From the NCBI GenBank assembly GCA_030046135.1, contig JASIEC010000042.1:1-22964 (forward strand): a stretch of 22,964 nucleotides of DNA, written 5' to 3'. The stretch is from Thermoplasmata archaeon (GTDB lineage: Archaea > Thermoplasmatota > Thermoplasmata > Lutacidiplasmatales > UBA184). Below are positions 14,933 to 20,850 of this stretch, one piece after another (the first letter of the stretch is position 1; each line of letters opens with the position of its first letter). The translations under genes and the position numbers were made by a program. The notes beneath the pieces are model-generated. The model did no database searches. It was not told the DNA's origin and worked only from the letters and a program-made list of their open reading frames with translations.

Positions 14933-15937
14933 TCCGGGTCGGGAGCGGCGGCGAGCGCCGGGTCCCCGCCGCGCCCGGAGCGCCTCGCGGCGCGCGTCGT
15001 ACGCCCGTCGGAGATCCGGATCGACGGGCCCGCCGGCCCGGTCGATCCGTGCCGCGATCGCCACCTTGGCGGCGAGCGTCCGGGCGAGCCGCCCTCGGTC
15101 GCTCCGCGACGCCGAGCGGATCGTGGGGTGGAGGAACAGCAGGCCGTGGCGAGGGGGCGGCGCCCGTCCCCGCAGGTGCTCGAAGAACGCCCCCTCCGCC
15201 CCGAGCACCTGGATCGTGCTCGCCGGGAGGCGCGCCAGGCGATCGAGGCTCCCCGCCTGGGCCAGCATCTTCGCGGCGAGATCGGGCCCGAGCAGCGCGG
15301 AGAGGTTGGGCGTCCGGCCCGGGGTCGCGGCCGTGACCGCCCCCTGGAGCTCATCCCGGACCGCGACGAGCGTCCGGTACGCCTCGGCGAGGCGGCGCCG
15401 GGCGGCGAGGACCGCCGGGTCGCGGGGTCCGAGCGGCAGCGGTTCCGAGCCCCGGAGCACCGCGGCCGCGGCCGCCGCCGCTTGGCTCGGGTCGAGGCCG
15501 GGGGTGTCCTTCGCGGCCCAGCTGGCGAGGCGCTCCCCGACCTGGTTGGCGGCGCGATCGAGCTCCCGGGCCGCGCGGACCGCCTCTTCGAGGTGGACCG
15601 AGGGGTCCCACGCCGCCGCGAGGGCCCGCTCCGCGTCGGCGAGGAGGGCCGTCCGAAGCGCCAGCGCGTCGGCGCCGCCAGGGACAGCGCCCGGGACGCT
15701 CGGATCGTAGAGGACGCCGGGACCGACCAGGCGTCGGTCCCGCGTTCGCCAGGTCTCGCCGCCGCGCTCGGCGAGCAGCGCCTCCTCCTCGGGGGTGAGC
15801 CGACCGTCGCGTCGGAGCTCGATCCGGCTCGCGAGGGCCTCGGGGGTCGTCGGCGCGGCCAGGCTCCGGAGGACGCGGTCCCCCTCCACGAGGACCGTCC
15901 GGTCCCACGCCGTCACGAGGGTCCGGGTCGCCGTCAT
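14882..15937 (-). CDS. nop5: Nop5/Nop56-58-like C/D box RNP protein
   Basis: A 351-residue core protein of the archaeal C/D RNP, which bridges L7Ae-bound guide RNA and fibrillarin for 2'-O-methylation of rRNA and tRNA. A poorly conserved N-terminal domain (1-115) is followed by a helical coiled-coil region (about 115-205). The Nop domain has LSALLGPDLAAKMLAQAGSL (212-231), LARLPASTIQVLGAEGAFF (234-252), and HPTIRSASRSDRGRLARTLA with KVAIAARID (270-299), all family hallmarks. The tail is Arg-rich where other archaea use Lys. It begins 2 bases after the SDR stop, so it is co-transcribed with it. Fibrillarin, the usual partner gene, is absent. The last 17 codons overlap the thioredoxin-fold gene. 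Confidence 0.92.
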   Translation of the reverse strand: MTATRTLVTAWDRTVLVEGDRVLRSLAAPTTPEALASRIELRRDGRLTPEEEALLAERGGETWRTRDRRLVGPGVLYDPSVPGAVPGGADALALRTALLADAERALAAAWDPSVHLEEAVRAARELDRAANQVGERLASWAAKDTPGLDPSQAAAAAAAVLRGSEPLPLGPRDPAVLAARRRLAEAYRTLVAVRDELQGAVTAATPGRTPNLSALLGPDLAAKMLAQAGSLDRLARLPASTIQVLGAEGAFFEHLRGRAPPPRHGLLFLHPTIRSASRSDRGRLARTLAAKVAIAARIDRAGGPVDPDLRRAYDARREALRARRGPGARRRSRPGLATPLDRAARHRHLGR

Positions 15938-15939
15938 CG

Positions 15940-16668
15940 TCAGTCGAAGCGGAGCCCCCCGTTGACGTGGAGGGTCGCCCCGGTGAGGTACGAGGCCCGG
16001 TCCGAGAGCGCGAACGCGATCGCGTCGGCGACCTCCTCGGGTCGGCCGATCCGGCCGAGAGGGATGGCGCGCTCCCGCCCGGCTCGGACCTCGGGCGTGT
16101 CGTCGGCGAGGATCGCGGTGTCGATCGCTCCGGGGGCGACGAGGTTCACCCGGACCCCGGGCGCGAGCTCCCGGGCGAGGGAGCGGGCGAGGCCCCCGAG
16201 CGCCGCCTTGGCGGCCGCGTAGTGCGCCCCGTGCCGGGACCCGTCGAACGCGAGGACGCTCGAGACGAACACCACGCGACCGGGCCGCGCCCCTTCGAGC
16301 TGGGGGAGGAGGCGCCGGGTGAGCTCCGCGGAGCCGAAGACATTCTCCCGGAAACATTGCTCGAACGTCTCGGGGTCGAGGTCACGGAAGCGTGCCCGAG
16401 GGTAGGAGCCCGCGTTGAGGACGAGCGAGTCGAGCGTCGGCCACCGGTCGGAGACCGCGGCGGCGAGCCGCTCGACATCGCCCCGGTCGGAGAGATCGGC
16501 GCCGAGGGCGAACGCGGAGCCGCCCTTCCCCCGGATCTCCTCGCACAGCGCTTCGGCCTCGCGACGGTGGTGACGGTAGTGCACGACGACCTCGGCCCCG
16601 TCCTGCGCGAGCCGGAGCGCGGTCGCCCGGCCGATCCCGAGCGAGGCGCCGGTGACGAGCGCCCGCAT
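15940..16668 (-). CDS. Short-chain dehydrogenase/reductase, FabG-like
   Basis: A 242-residue NAD(P)H-dependent oxidoreductase. The cofactor loop is TGASLGIG (6-13), the NAG motif is at 85-87, the catalytic residues are Asn109, Ser137, Tyr150 and Lys154 (HYAAAKAALGG), and the end is YLTGATLHVNGGLRFD. HYRHHR after the second strand suggests NADPH preference (inference). It is leaderless by TATA position. It is divergent from an enoyl-CoA hydratase gene across 51 bases, hinting at shared control and possibly shared acyl-CoA chemistry. It also lies in one operon with nop5, which has no obvious metabolic link. Confidence 0.92.
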   Translation of the reverse strand: MRALVTGASLGIGRATALRLAQDGAEVVVHYRHHRREAEALCEEIRGKGGSAFALGADLSDRGDVERLAAAVSDRWPTLDSLVLNAGSYPRARFRDLDPETFEQCFRENVFGSAELTRRLLPQLEGARPGRVVFVSSVLAFDGSRHGAHYAAAKAALGGLARSLARELAPGVRVNLVAPGAIDTAILADDTPEVRAGRERAIPLGRIGRPEEVADAIAFALSDRASYLTGATLHVNGGLRFD

Positions 16669-16689
16669 CGTCGGCGGGTAGCCCCGCGA

Positions 16690-16698
16690 GATTATGAG
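16690..16698. promoter_or_regulatory. Single TATA element shared by divergent SDR and enoyl-CoA hydratase genes
   Basis: GATTATGAG on plus, CTCATAATC on minus. The centre near 16694 is 26 bases from the GTG at 16720 and 26 bases from the ATG at 16668. No other A/T-rich run exists in the 51-base gap, so one element seems to drive both leaderless messages. Confidence 0.6.
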
Positions 16699-16719
16699 CG
16701 CGGCCCGGCTCGCGCCGCC

Positions 16720-17607
16720 GTGACGGCGTCGGCGCCCTCGAGCGGGGTCCGGTTCGAGCGCCGCGGCAAGGTCGCCCTCCTCACGATCGACCATCCACCC
16801 GTCAACGTGCTTTCCGCGGCGGTCCTCGACGCCCTCTCCTCGCGTCTCGACGAGGTCGAGGCGGACCCCGAGGTGCACGCGGTCGTCCTCGCGAGCGCCG
16901 CCGAGAAGGCGTTCGCGGCCGGCGCGGACATCCGCGAGATGGCCCCGATGGGCCCCCCCGAGGCGCGGCGGCACGGCGGGCGAGGGCAGGCGGTGACCCG
17001 CCGCCTCGAGCTGCTCCCCTTGCCGGTCGTCGCCGCGGTGAACGGCGTCTGCCTCGGCGGCGGCTGCGAGATCGCGCTCGCATGCGACTTCATCGTGGCC
17101 AGCGAGGACGCCCAATTCGGGCAGCCCGAGATCCAGCTGGGGGTGATGCCCGGCTGGGGCGGCACGCGCCGCCTCCCCCGCCGGATCGGGGCCGCCCGGG
17201 CCCGGGAGTGGATCTACGGAGGGAAGCCCGTGACCGCCGCGGTGGCCCGGGACGAGGGGCTGGTTTCCCGGGTCGTTCCGCGCGCCGAACTGCTCGCGAC
17301 GGCGCTCGCGCTCGCCGGGGAGCTGTCGGAGAAGTCCCCGATCGCTCTCGCGGCGGCCAAGTACGCGGTCCTGCGAGCGCTCGACCCGGGCGTGGACGAG
17401 GGGCTCGCGTACGAGCTCGAGCTGTGGGCGCGCCTGTTCGGCACGGAAGGTCAACGGGCGGGCATGGCCGCGTTCCTCGCGAAGAAACCCCCGCCCGCCC
17501 CCGATCGGCGCCGATGGGTCGAGGAGTCGGAGGGGTTCCCCTGGGGCGGTGCGGCCGGGCGGCGCTCCGGGAGAAAGCGCGATATGGGCCGGGCGGGGAG
17601 CCGATGA
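16720..17607 (+). CDS. Enoyl-CoA hydratase/isomerase (crotonase family)
   Basis: A 295-residue crotonase that hydrates trans-2-enoyl-CoA or does related acyl-CoA chemistry. The CoA/oxyanion loops are AFAAGADIREM (64-74) and NGVCLGGGCEIALACD (108-123). The two catalytic glutamates are Glu117 and Glu137 (FGQPEIQLGVMPGWGGTRRL). The family usually ends near AFLAKKPPPAP; the last 35-40 residues here are a basic, Gly/Arg-rich extension that also contains the promoter of the next tRNA gene. GTG 16720 is chosen from TATA spacing; upstream open frame is shadow of the SDR gene. Confidence 0.92.
   Translation: MTASAPSSGVRFERRGKVALLTIDHPPVNVLSAAVLDALSSRLDEVEADPEVHAVVLASAAEKAFAAGADIREMAPMGPPEARRHGGRGQAVTRRLELLPLPVVAAVNGVCLGGGCEIALACDFIVASEDAQFGQPEIQLGVMPGWGGTRRLPRRIGAARAREWIYGGKPVTAAVARDEGLVSRVVPRAELLATALALAGELSEKSPIALAAAKYAVLRALDPGVDEGLAYELELWARLFGTEGQRAGMAAFLAKKPPPAPDRRRWVEESEGFPWGGAAGRRSGRKRDMGRAGSR
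17581..17586 (+). promoter_or_regulatory. Box A promoter of tRNA-Thr inside the enoyl-CoA hydratase 3' end
   Basis: GATATG, about 27 bases before the first base of the tRNA, the usual archaeal spacing. It lies within the last nine codons of the crotonase gene. Confidence 0.5.
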
Positions 17608-17610
17608 TGC

Positions 17611-17683
17611 GCCGCGGTGGCTCAGCTGGTAGAGCGGCTCCTTGGTAAGGAGCAGGCCGAGGGTTCAAATCCCTCCCGCGGCT
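17611..17683 (+). tRNA. tRNA-Thr (anticodon GGU)
   Basis: A 73-base cloverleaf without CCA. The acceptor is GCCGCGG (17611-17617) paired with CCGCGGC (17676-17682), with U as discriminator at 17683. The D arm is GCTC/GAGC with GG in the loop. The anticodon stem GCTCC/GGAGC holds the loop TTGGTAA, so the anticodon is GGU, reading ACC and ACU. The T arm is GAGGG/CCCTC with loop TTCAAAT. There is no intron. It starts 3 bases after the crotonase stop. Confidence 0.96.
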
Positions 17684-17727
17684 CTGATTCATCTCGGGCC
17701 GGGCGTCCCCCGGACCGCGTGCCCCCG

Positions 17728-18126
17728 ATGAGCACGGTGCTCTTTGTCTGCCGGGAGAACAGCTTCCGGAGCATCCTCGCCGAGGCGCTGTTCAACGCTC
17801 ACGCGCCCCGTGGGTGGATCGCGGAGAGCGCGGGGATCCGCCCGGGAGAGGGCGTCAGCTCCACGGCCGTGGAACTCCTCCGCGACATCGGCGTGGAACC
17901 GTCCCGGACCGAACCTCGCCCGCTGACGGAGGAGCTCACCGACAAGGCGGCCCGGATCGTGACGTTCGGATGCCTCCCGGACCTGAGCCCCGGTGCACGA
18001 GAGAGGGCGGAGGATTGGACGATCCCGAGGACCCACGGCCGGCCGCCCTCGGAGCGCGTCGCCGCCCGCGAGGAGATCCTGAGGAGAGTGCTCGCCCTCA
18101 TCGCCCGCCTCCCCGCCTCGTCGTGA
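17728..18126 (+). CDS. Low-molecular-weight phosphatase / arsenate reductase-like protein
   Basis: A 132-residue protein of the LMW-PTP fold. The P-loop is VCRENSFRS (7-15), a clean C-x5-R-S with Cys8 and Arg14, right after the first strand, as in the family. The segment EDWTIPRTHG aligns with the EDW-xPDP-G general-acid loop of ArsC and LMW-PTPs, but the acidic residue is replaced by Arg. VTFGC adds a further Cys, as seen in some thiol-dependent arsenate reductases. The role may be phosphotyrosine/arginine dephosphorylation or arsenate reduction; no ars genes are nearby. ATG 17728 is preferred; an in-frame GTG at 17719 is possible. It follows the tRNA by 44 bases and may be read from the same promoter. 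Confidence 0.82.
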   Translation: MSTVLFVCRENSFRSILAEALFNAHAPRGWIAESAGIRPGEGVSSTAVELLRDIGVEPSRTEPRPLTEELTDKAARIVTFGCLPDLSPGARERAEDWTIPRTHGRPPSERVAAREEILRRVLALIARLPASS

Positions 18127-18153
18127 CCTCGCCGCGACGAAGGTCGGTCGGAC

Positions 18154-19794
18154 TCAGCGGAGGGGCTCGAGGCCCGACACCGCTCGCGTCGGGCTCCGCG
18201 CCTCCGAACCGGGAACGGGGGAGGGGGGAGTGGGGGCGGCCCGTCCCCCGCGCGCCCGAGCGAGCGTCGGAAGGTGGGCGAACTTGGGATGCCTTCGGGA
18301 TCCGAGGACCTCCTCCGCGACGAGCGTCGAGGCCGTGCCGACCGCCGTGATCCCCGCCGCGATGAAGAAGGCGTACTGGAACGCGAGGTGGTCGGGGAAG
18401 ATCCCCGCGAACGGGCCCGCGCGCAGGAGGTACGTCGCGAGCAACGAGCCCGCGATCGGAGCACCGACGCTGCCGCCGACGTTCCGGAACACGTTGTTCA
18501 TCGCGGTCGCCTGACCCATGTCCTTCGGATCGACCGTGAGAACGAGGAGGTTGATGATCGAGGCGTTGAGCAGACCGATCCCGGCCCCCACCACGACCTC
18601 GATCGCGAGCGCCGTCGTCAACGTGGTCGCGTATCCCTCGAGGGCGAACCCGAGCGCTGTGACGAGGCCCCCCGCCAGGGCGAGCGGCTTCACCCCGACC
18701 CGGGAGACCACGACGCTCGCGACGAGCGCGACGGCGGTCATGCCGAGAGCGAGCGGCAGGATGTCGATCCCCGCCGCGAGGATCCCGAAGTTGCAGCTCA
18801 GGAGCGAGGTACACGCGGTGTTGTACCCTCCGGACGCGAGCGGGTACTCGAACTGGTAGATGAGCGTGAACAGCGCGAGGTACATGCCGAGCCCGGCGAC
18901 CGTCAGCACCACGTTCGTGACCGCGACGTTCCGTTGGGTCAGCATCTCGACGTCGACGATCGGCTCGCGCTTCAGCCGGGTCAGCCGCCGCTCGACGACC
19001 GTGAACGGGACGAACATCAGAAGCCCGAACGAGGCGAAGCCCAGCGTGAGCGGCGAGGTCCACCCCCACGCCTCGCCCTGGGAGAGCGCGGCGACGATCC
19101 CCGCGAGGCCCACCCCGAGGAACAGCGCCCCGAGGTAGTCGACCCGCGTTTCGGGGCGACGGTACGGGGACTCTTTGACGAGGAGGAAGACGAGGATCGC
19201 CATCAGGATGACGAACGGCACGGCCGAGTGGTACGTCCACCGCCATCCGTACTCCTGCGAGACGAAGGAGCCGAGCGGGAGGCTGATGGCGAACCCGATC
19301 CCGAACATCGCGCTCAGGATTCCCTGCGCCCGCGGGACCATCTCGCGGGGGAACTCCTCCCGCATCAGCGACATCCCGAGGGGCATGATCGTGAGGCCGA
19401 CGCCCTGGATCGTCCGGGCGGCGACCATGAACGAGAACGTGGGCGAGAACCCCGTGACGGTGACCGCCGCGGCGTAGGTGAACATCACGGCGACCATGAT
19501 CTTCCGCTTCCCGTGGATGTCCCCCAGCTTCCCGATCACCGGGCTGAGCGCGACCCCCGCGGCGGCGTACGCCGAGATGATCAGCGTCACCTGCGCGGCG
19601 TCGACGTGGAAGTCCGATTGGATCGTGGGGAGGGACGGGGTCAGCATCCCCTCGATGTAGAGGACGACGAGCACGACCCCCGCGAGGAGGAGCATGATCC
19701 GGTTCGCGTACTTCCGGTCGAACGTCTCGGCGGTCTTCGGCACGGGCAAGGGCGTCGTCGAAGGAGCGGACGGGCTCGGGGTCGCTTCGTTCAC
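18154..19794 (-). CDS. MFS multidrug-type exporter, DHA2 (14-TM) family
   Basis: A 546-residue proton-coupled transporter of the plasma membrane. The N-terminal tail (1-30) is Ser/Thr/Pro-rich; about 14 hydrophobic helices follow. The MFS loop 2-3 motif is present as GKLGDIHGKRK (88-98). FPREMVPRAQGI and a YGWRW segment at the end of the N-terminal bundle are typical of DHA2 drug exporters. An extracytoplasmic loop near 325-335 has two cysteines (ACTSLLSC) that might form a disulfide. The tail after about 500 is disordered. GTG 19794 is the start because an in-frame stop lies shortly upstream. A TATA-like element sits near 19889 and a dyad lies in the leader. Confidence 0.92.
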   Translation of the reverse strand: MNEATPSPSAPSTTPLPVPKTAETFDRKYANRIMLLLAGVVLVVLYIEGMLTPSLPTIQSDFHVDAAQVTLIISAYAAAGVALSPVIGKLGDIHGKRKIMVAVMFTYAAAVTVTGFSPTFSFMVAARTIQGVGLTIMPLGMSLMREEFPREMVPRAQGILSAMFGIGFAISLPLGSFVSQEYGWRWTYHSAVPFVILMAILVFLLVKESPYRRPETRVDYLGALFLGVGLAGIVAALSQGEAWGWTSPLTLGFASFGLLMFVPFTVVERRLTRLKREPIVDVEMLTQRNVAVTNVVLTVAGLGMYLALFTLIYQFEYPLASGGYNTACTSLLSCNFGILAAGIDILPLALGMTAVALVASVVVSRVGVKPLALAGGLVTALGFALEGYATTLTTALAIEVVVGAGIGLLNASIINLLVLTVDPKDMGQATAMNNVFRNVGGSVGAPIAGSLLATYLLRAGPFAGIFPDHLAFQYAFFIAAGITAVGTASTLVAEEVLGSRRHPKFAHLPTLARARGGRAAPTPPSPVPGSEARSPTRAVSGLEPLR

Positions 19795-19826
19795 AGAGGT
19801 CGTCCTTCGCGTCGACGATCACGGCC

Positions 19827-19848
19827 GGTCGGCGCACGTCGGCCGACC
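19827..19848. repeat. Inverted repeat in the MFS exporter leader
   Basis: GGTCGGC and GCCGACC separated by 8 bases, a 22-base dyad 33-54 bases upstream of the MFS start. The size and spacing would suit a dimeric regulator site or an RNA hairpin. Confidence 0.4.
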
Positions 19849-19885
19849 CGTCCGGACCGGGGTGGGCGGGGGGAGCCGGGGCGAG

Positions 19886-19892
19886 GGATTAG
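19886..19892 (-). promoter_or_regulatory. Candidate TATA element for the MFS exporter
   Basis: Minus strand CTAATCC, about 95 bases before the GTG start, implying a leader of about 70 bases that contains the 19827-19848 dyad. It is the only A/T-rich spot in this gap on that side. Confidence 0.35.
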
Positions 19893-20023
19893 GTTGGCAC
19901 CCCGCGGGAGCCCAACGCGGCGCCCCCGACCGACGGGACCCCCGGGCCCCGACGGAGCACCGCGGAAGGATCCTTCGTTCCGTTCCTCGTTCGCTGCTGG
20001 CGGCGCCCTCCCCCTCGAACGTT
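19893..20023. other. Intergenic stretch between MFS promoter and initiator tRNA
   Basis: No credible gene is seen. It is GC-rich sequence with a perfect 12-base palindrome GAAGGATCCTTC at 19965-19976 and no A/T-rich promoter of its own. Confidence 0.4.
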
Positions 20024-20030
20024 CATATAC
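20024..20030 (+). promoter_or_regulatory. Box A promoter of the initiator tRNA gene
   Basis: CATATAC, about 27 bases before tRNA position 1. It is one of the few strongly A/T-rich elements in the window. Confidence 0.6.
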
Positions 20031-20053
20031 AGCACCCTCCATGGCCGCGCCGC

Positions 20054-20155
20054 AGCGGGGTAGGGTAGTCAGGAAAGCCGCCGGAGAAAACGGCGCCCTG
20101 AAATCCCGACGGGCTCATAACCCGTAGATCCATGGTTCAAATCCATGCCCCGCTA
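20054..20155 (+). tRNA. Initiator tRNA-Met (CAU) with D-loop intron
   Basis: The mature exons are 20054-20075 and 20103-20155, 75 bases without CCA. Acceptor AGCGGGG pairs with CCCCGCU (20148-20154), discriminator A. The A1-U72 pair and the three G-C pairs next to the anticodon loop (ACGGG/CCCGT around CTCATAA) mark an initiator, not an elongator. The T arm is CATGG/CCATG with loop TTCAAAT. After removal of 27 bases the D arm reads GGGT, AGTCAGGAAA, TCCC, as in other archaeal initiators. The genome continues CCT after the discriminator, so CCA must be added. The box A promoter is correctly placed. Confidence 0.93.
20076..20102 (+). other. 27-base tRNA intron at D-loop position 20a/21 (bulge-helix-bulge)
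   Basis: Exon bases CAGG (20070-20073) pair with intron bases CCTG (20097-20100), giving the 4-bp central helix. The 3-base bulge AAA (20074-20076) follows the first strand and AAA (20101-20103) follows the second. The intron's own stem CGCCG/CGGCG (20079-20083 with 20091-20095), extended by G20077-C20096 with one bulged C, closes a 7-base loop. Cleavage after the second base of each bulge gives a normal D loop. This is the substrate form of the archaeal splicing endonuclease. The outer helix is weak: only the D stem, separated by four bases on one side. Confidence 0.85.
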
Positions 20156-20200
20156 CCTGATGCGTCTCCGCACGGCGTAGCGAACCCGTCACGCCGGTCG

Positions 20201-20215
20201 CCGCCGGACCGGCGG
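20201..20215. repeat. Palindrome downstream of the initiator tRNA
   Basis: CCGCCGG and CCGGCGG around a single A, 45 bases after the tRNA end. There is no T run after it, so a terminator function is uncertain; it may help separate the tRNA from the PadR operon. Confidence 0.35.
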
Positions 20216-20276
20216 TAGGAGGACACCGCCCGCTCCCCGCGAGGCTAGGACGCGTCGTCGCGCCTCCCCGGGGCAC

Positions 20277-20296
20277 TATCGATGACGATATCGATA
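20277..20296. promoter_or_regulatory. Candidate PadR operator
   Basis: TATCGAT, six bases, ATCGATA: a perfect inverted repeat with 7-base arms directly upstream of, and overlapping, the TATA box of the padR-ABC operon. The A/T-rich dyad stands out from its surroundings. PadR regulators commonly bind such dyads at their own promoters, so autoregulation is likely (inference). Confidence 0.55.
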
Positions 20297-20300
20297 TATA
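20294..20300 (+). promoter_or_regulatory. TATA box of the padR-ABC operon
   Basis: ATATATA, centred about 26 bases before the ATG at 20323, predicting a leaderless message. It overlaps the right arm of the candidate operator, so a bound repressor would block TBP/TFB. Confidence 0.65.
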
Positions 20301-20322
20301 CGGAGGGACCCACGGCCACCGC

Positions 20323-20850
20323 ATGAAGGGTCGCCCTGCGGGTCGCCGAAACTGGCCCGGAGGGCTCGTGGGAACGTACGCCCTGTTCATGATGCGGCGC
20401 GCCCCGATCTACGGGGGCGAGCTCGCCCAGCGGATCGCGGACGTCACGCGAGGGGCGTGGCGACCGAGCGCCGGAGCGATCTATCCGATCCTGAGGGGGC
20501 TCGTTCAGCGGGGCGATGCTCGAGTGGGACAGCTCGAGGGGCGCAAGGTCTACATCCTGACCCCTCGCGGGGCCGCTCGCCTGAAGCTGGTCCGGGGTCG
20601 GATTCGGGAGCGAGGCGGTCGGTTCGCCGAACTCCGCAGCCTGGTCCTCGACATGGTCGAGCCCGACGAGCGCGGAGAGATCCTCCTCGACCATCTGCAC
20701 CGCGCGATCCTGCCGTTCGTCGAGCTCGGCGCGGGGGCGTCGATGTTGCCGAAGGGGGCCGCTCGCAGACGGCTCTTGGCGCGCGCCCGGGCCGAGCTTC
20801 GGGGCGGCCTGGCGGGCCTCCGAACGGCCCGCGGGGGCGACCGTGACTGA
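20323..20850 (+). CDS. PadR family transcriptional regulator
   Basis: A 175-residue winged-helix regulator. YALFMMRRAPIYGGELAQRI (about 19-38), then TRGAWRPSAGAIYPILRGL (42-60) and the wing GRKVYILTPRGAARL (74-88), are the PadR DNA-binding pattern. The C-terminal part is a longer helical region, to residue 175, for dimerisation or ligand sensing. It is the first gene of an operon with an ABC ATPase and ABC-2 permease, and its stop overlaps the ATPase start by 8 bases. By analogy with other PadR-exporter operons it probably represses its own operon until an exported compound binds. The operator candidate is at 20277-20296. Confidence 0.92.
   Translation: MKGRPAGRRNWPGGLVGTYALFMMRRAPIYGGELAQRIADVTRGAWRPSAGAIYPILRGLVQRGDARVGQLEGRKVYILTPRGAARLKLVRGRIRERGGRFAELRSLVLDMVEPDERGEILLDHLHRAILPFVELGAGASMLPKGAARRRLLARARAELRGGLAGLRTARGGDRD

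Noticed and set aside
19965..19976. 12-base palindrome GAAGGATCCTTC as an operator
   Set aside because: It is not adjacent to a promoter of a known gene start (the tRNA box A is about 50 bases further on) and nothing else supports it, so I only note it.
20076..20102. D-loop insertion read as a sign that the initiator tRNA is a pseudogene
   Set aside because: All stems are perfect, the promoter is correctly placed and the insertion fits a bulge-helix-bulge whose removal restores a standard D arm, so an intron is the better reading.
18274..20127. 617-codon open frame on the plus strand opposite the MFS gene
   Set aside because: It is extremely Arg/Glu/Asp-rich, runs into the initiator tRNA gene, and lies antisense to a clear 14-helix transporter.
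20115..20390. Small open frame on the minus strand across the tRNA and padR promoter
   Set aside because: It covers tRNA exon sequence and the padR promoter and has no recognisable protein pattern.
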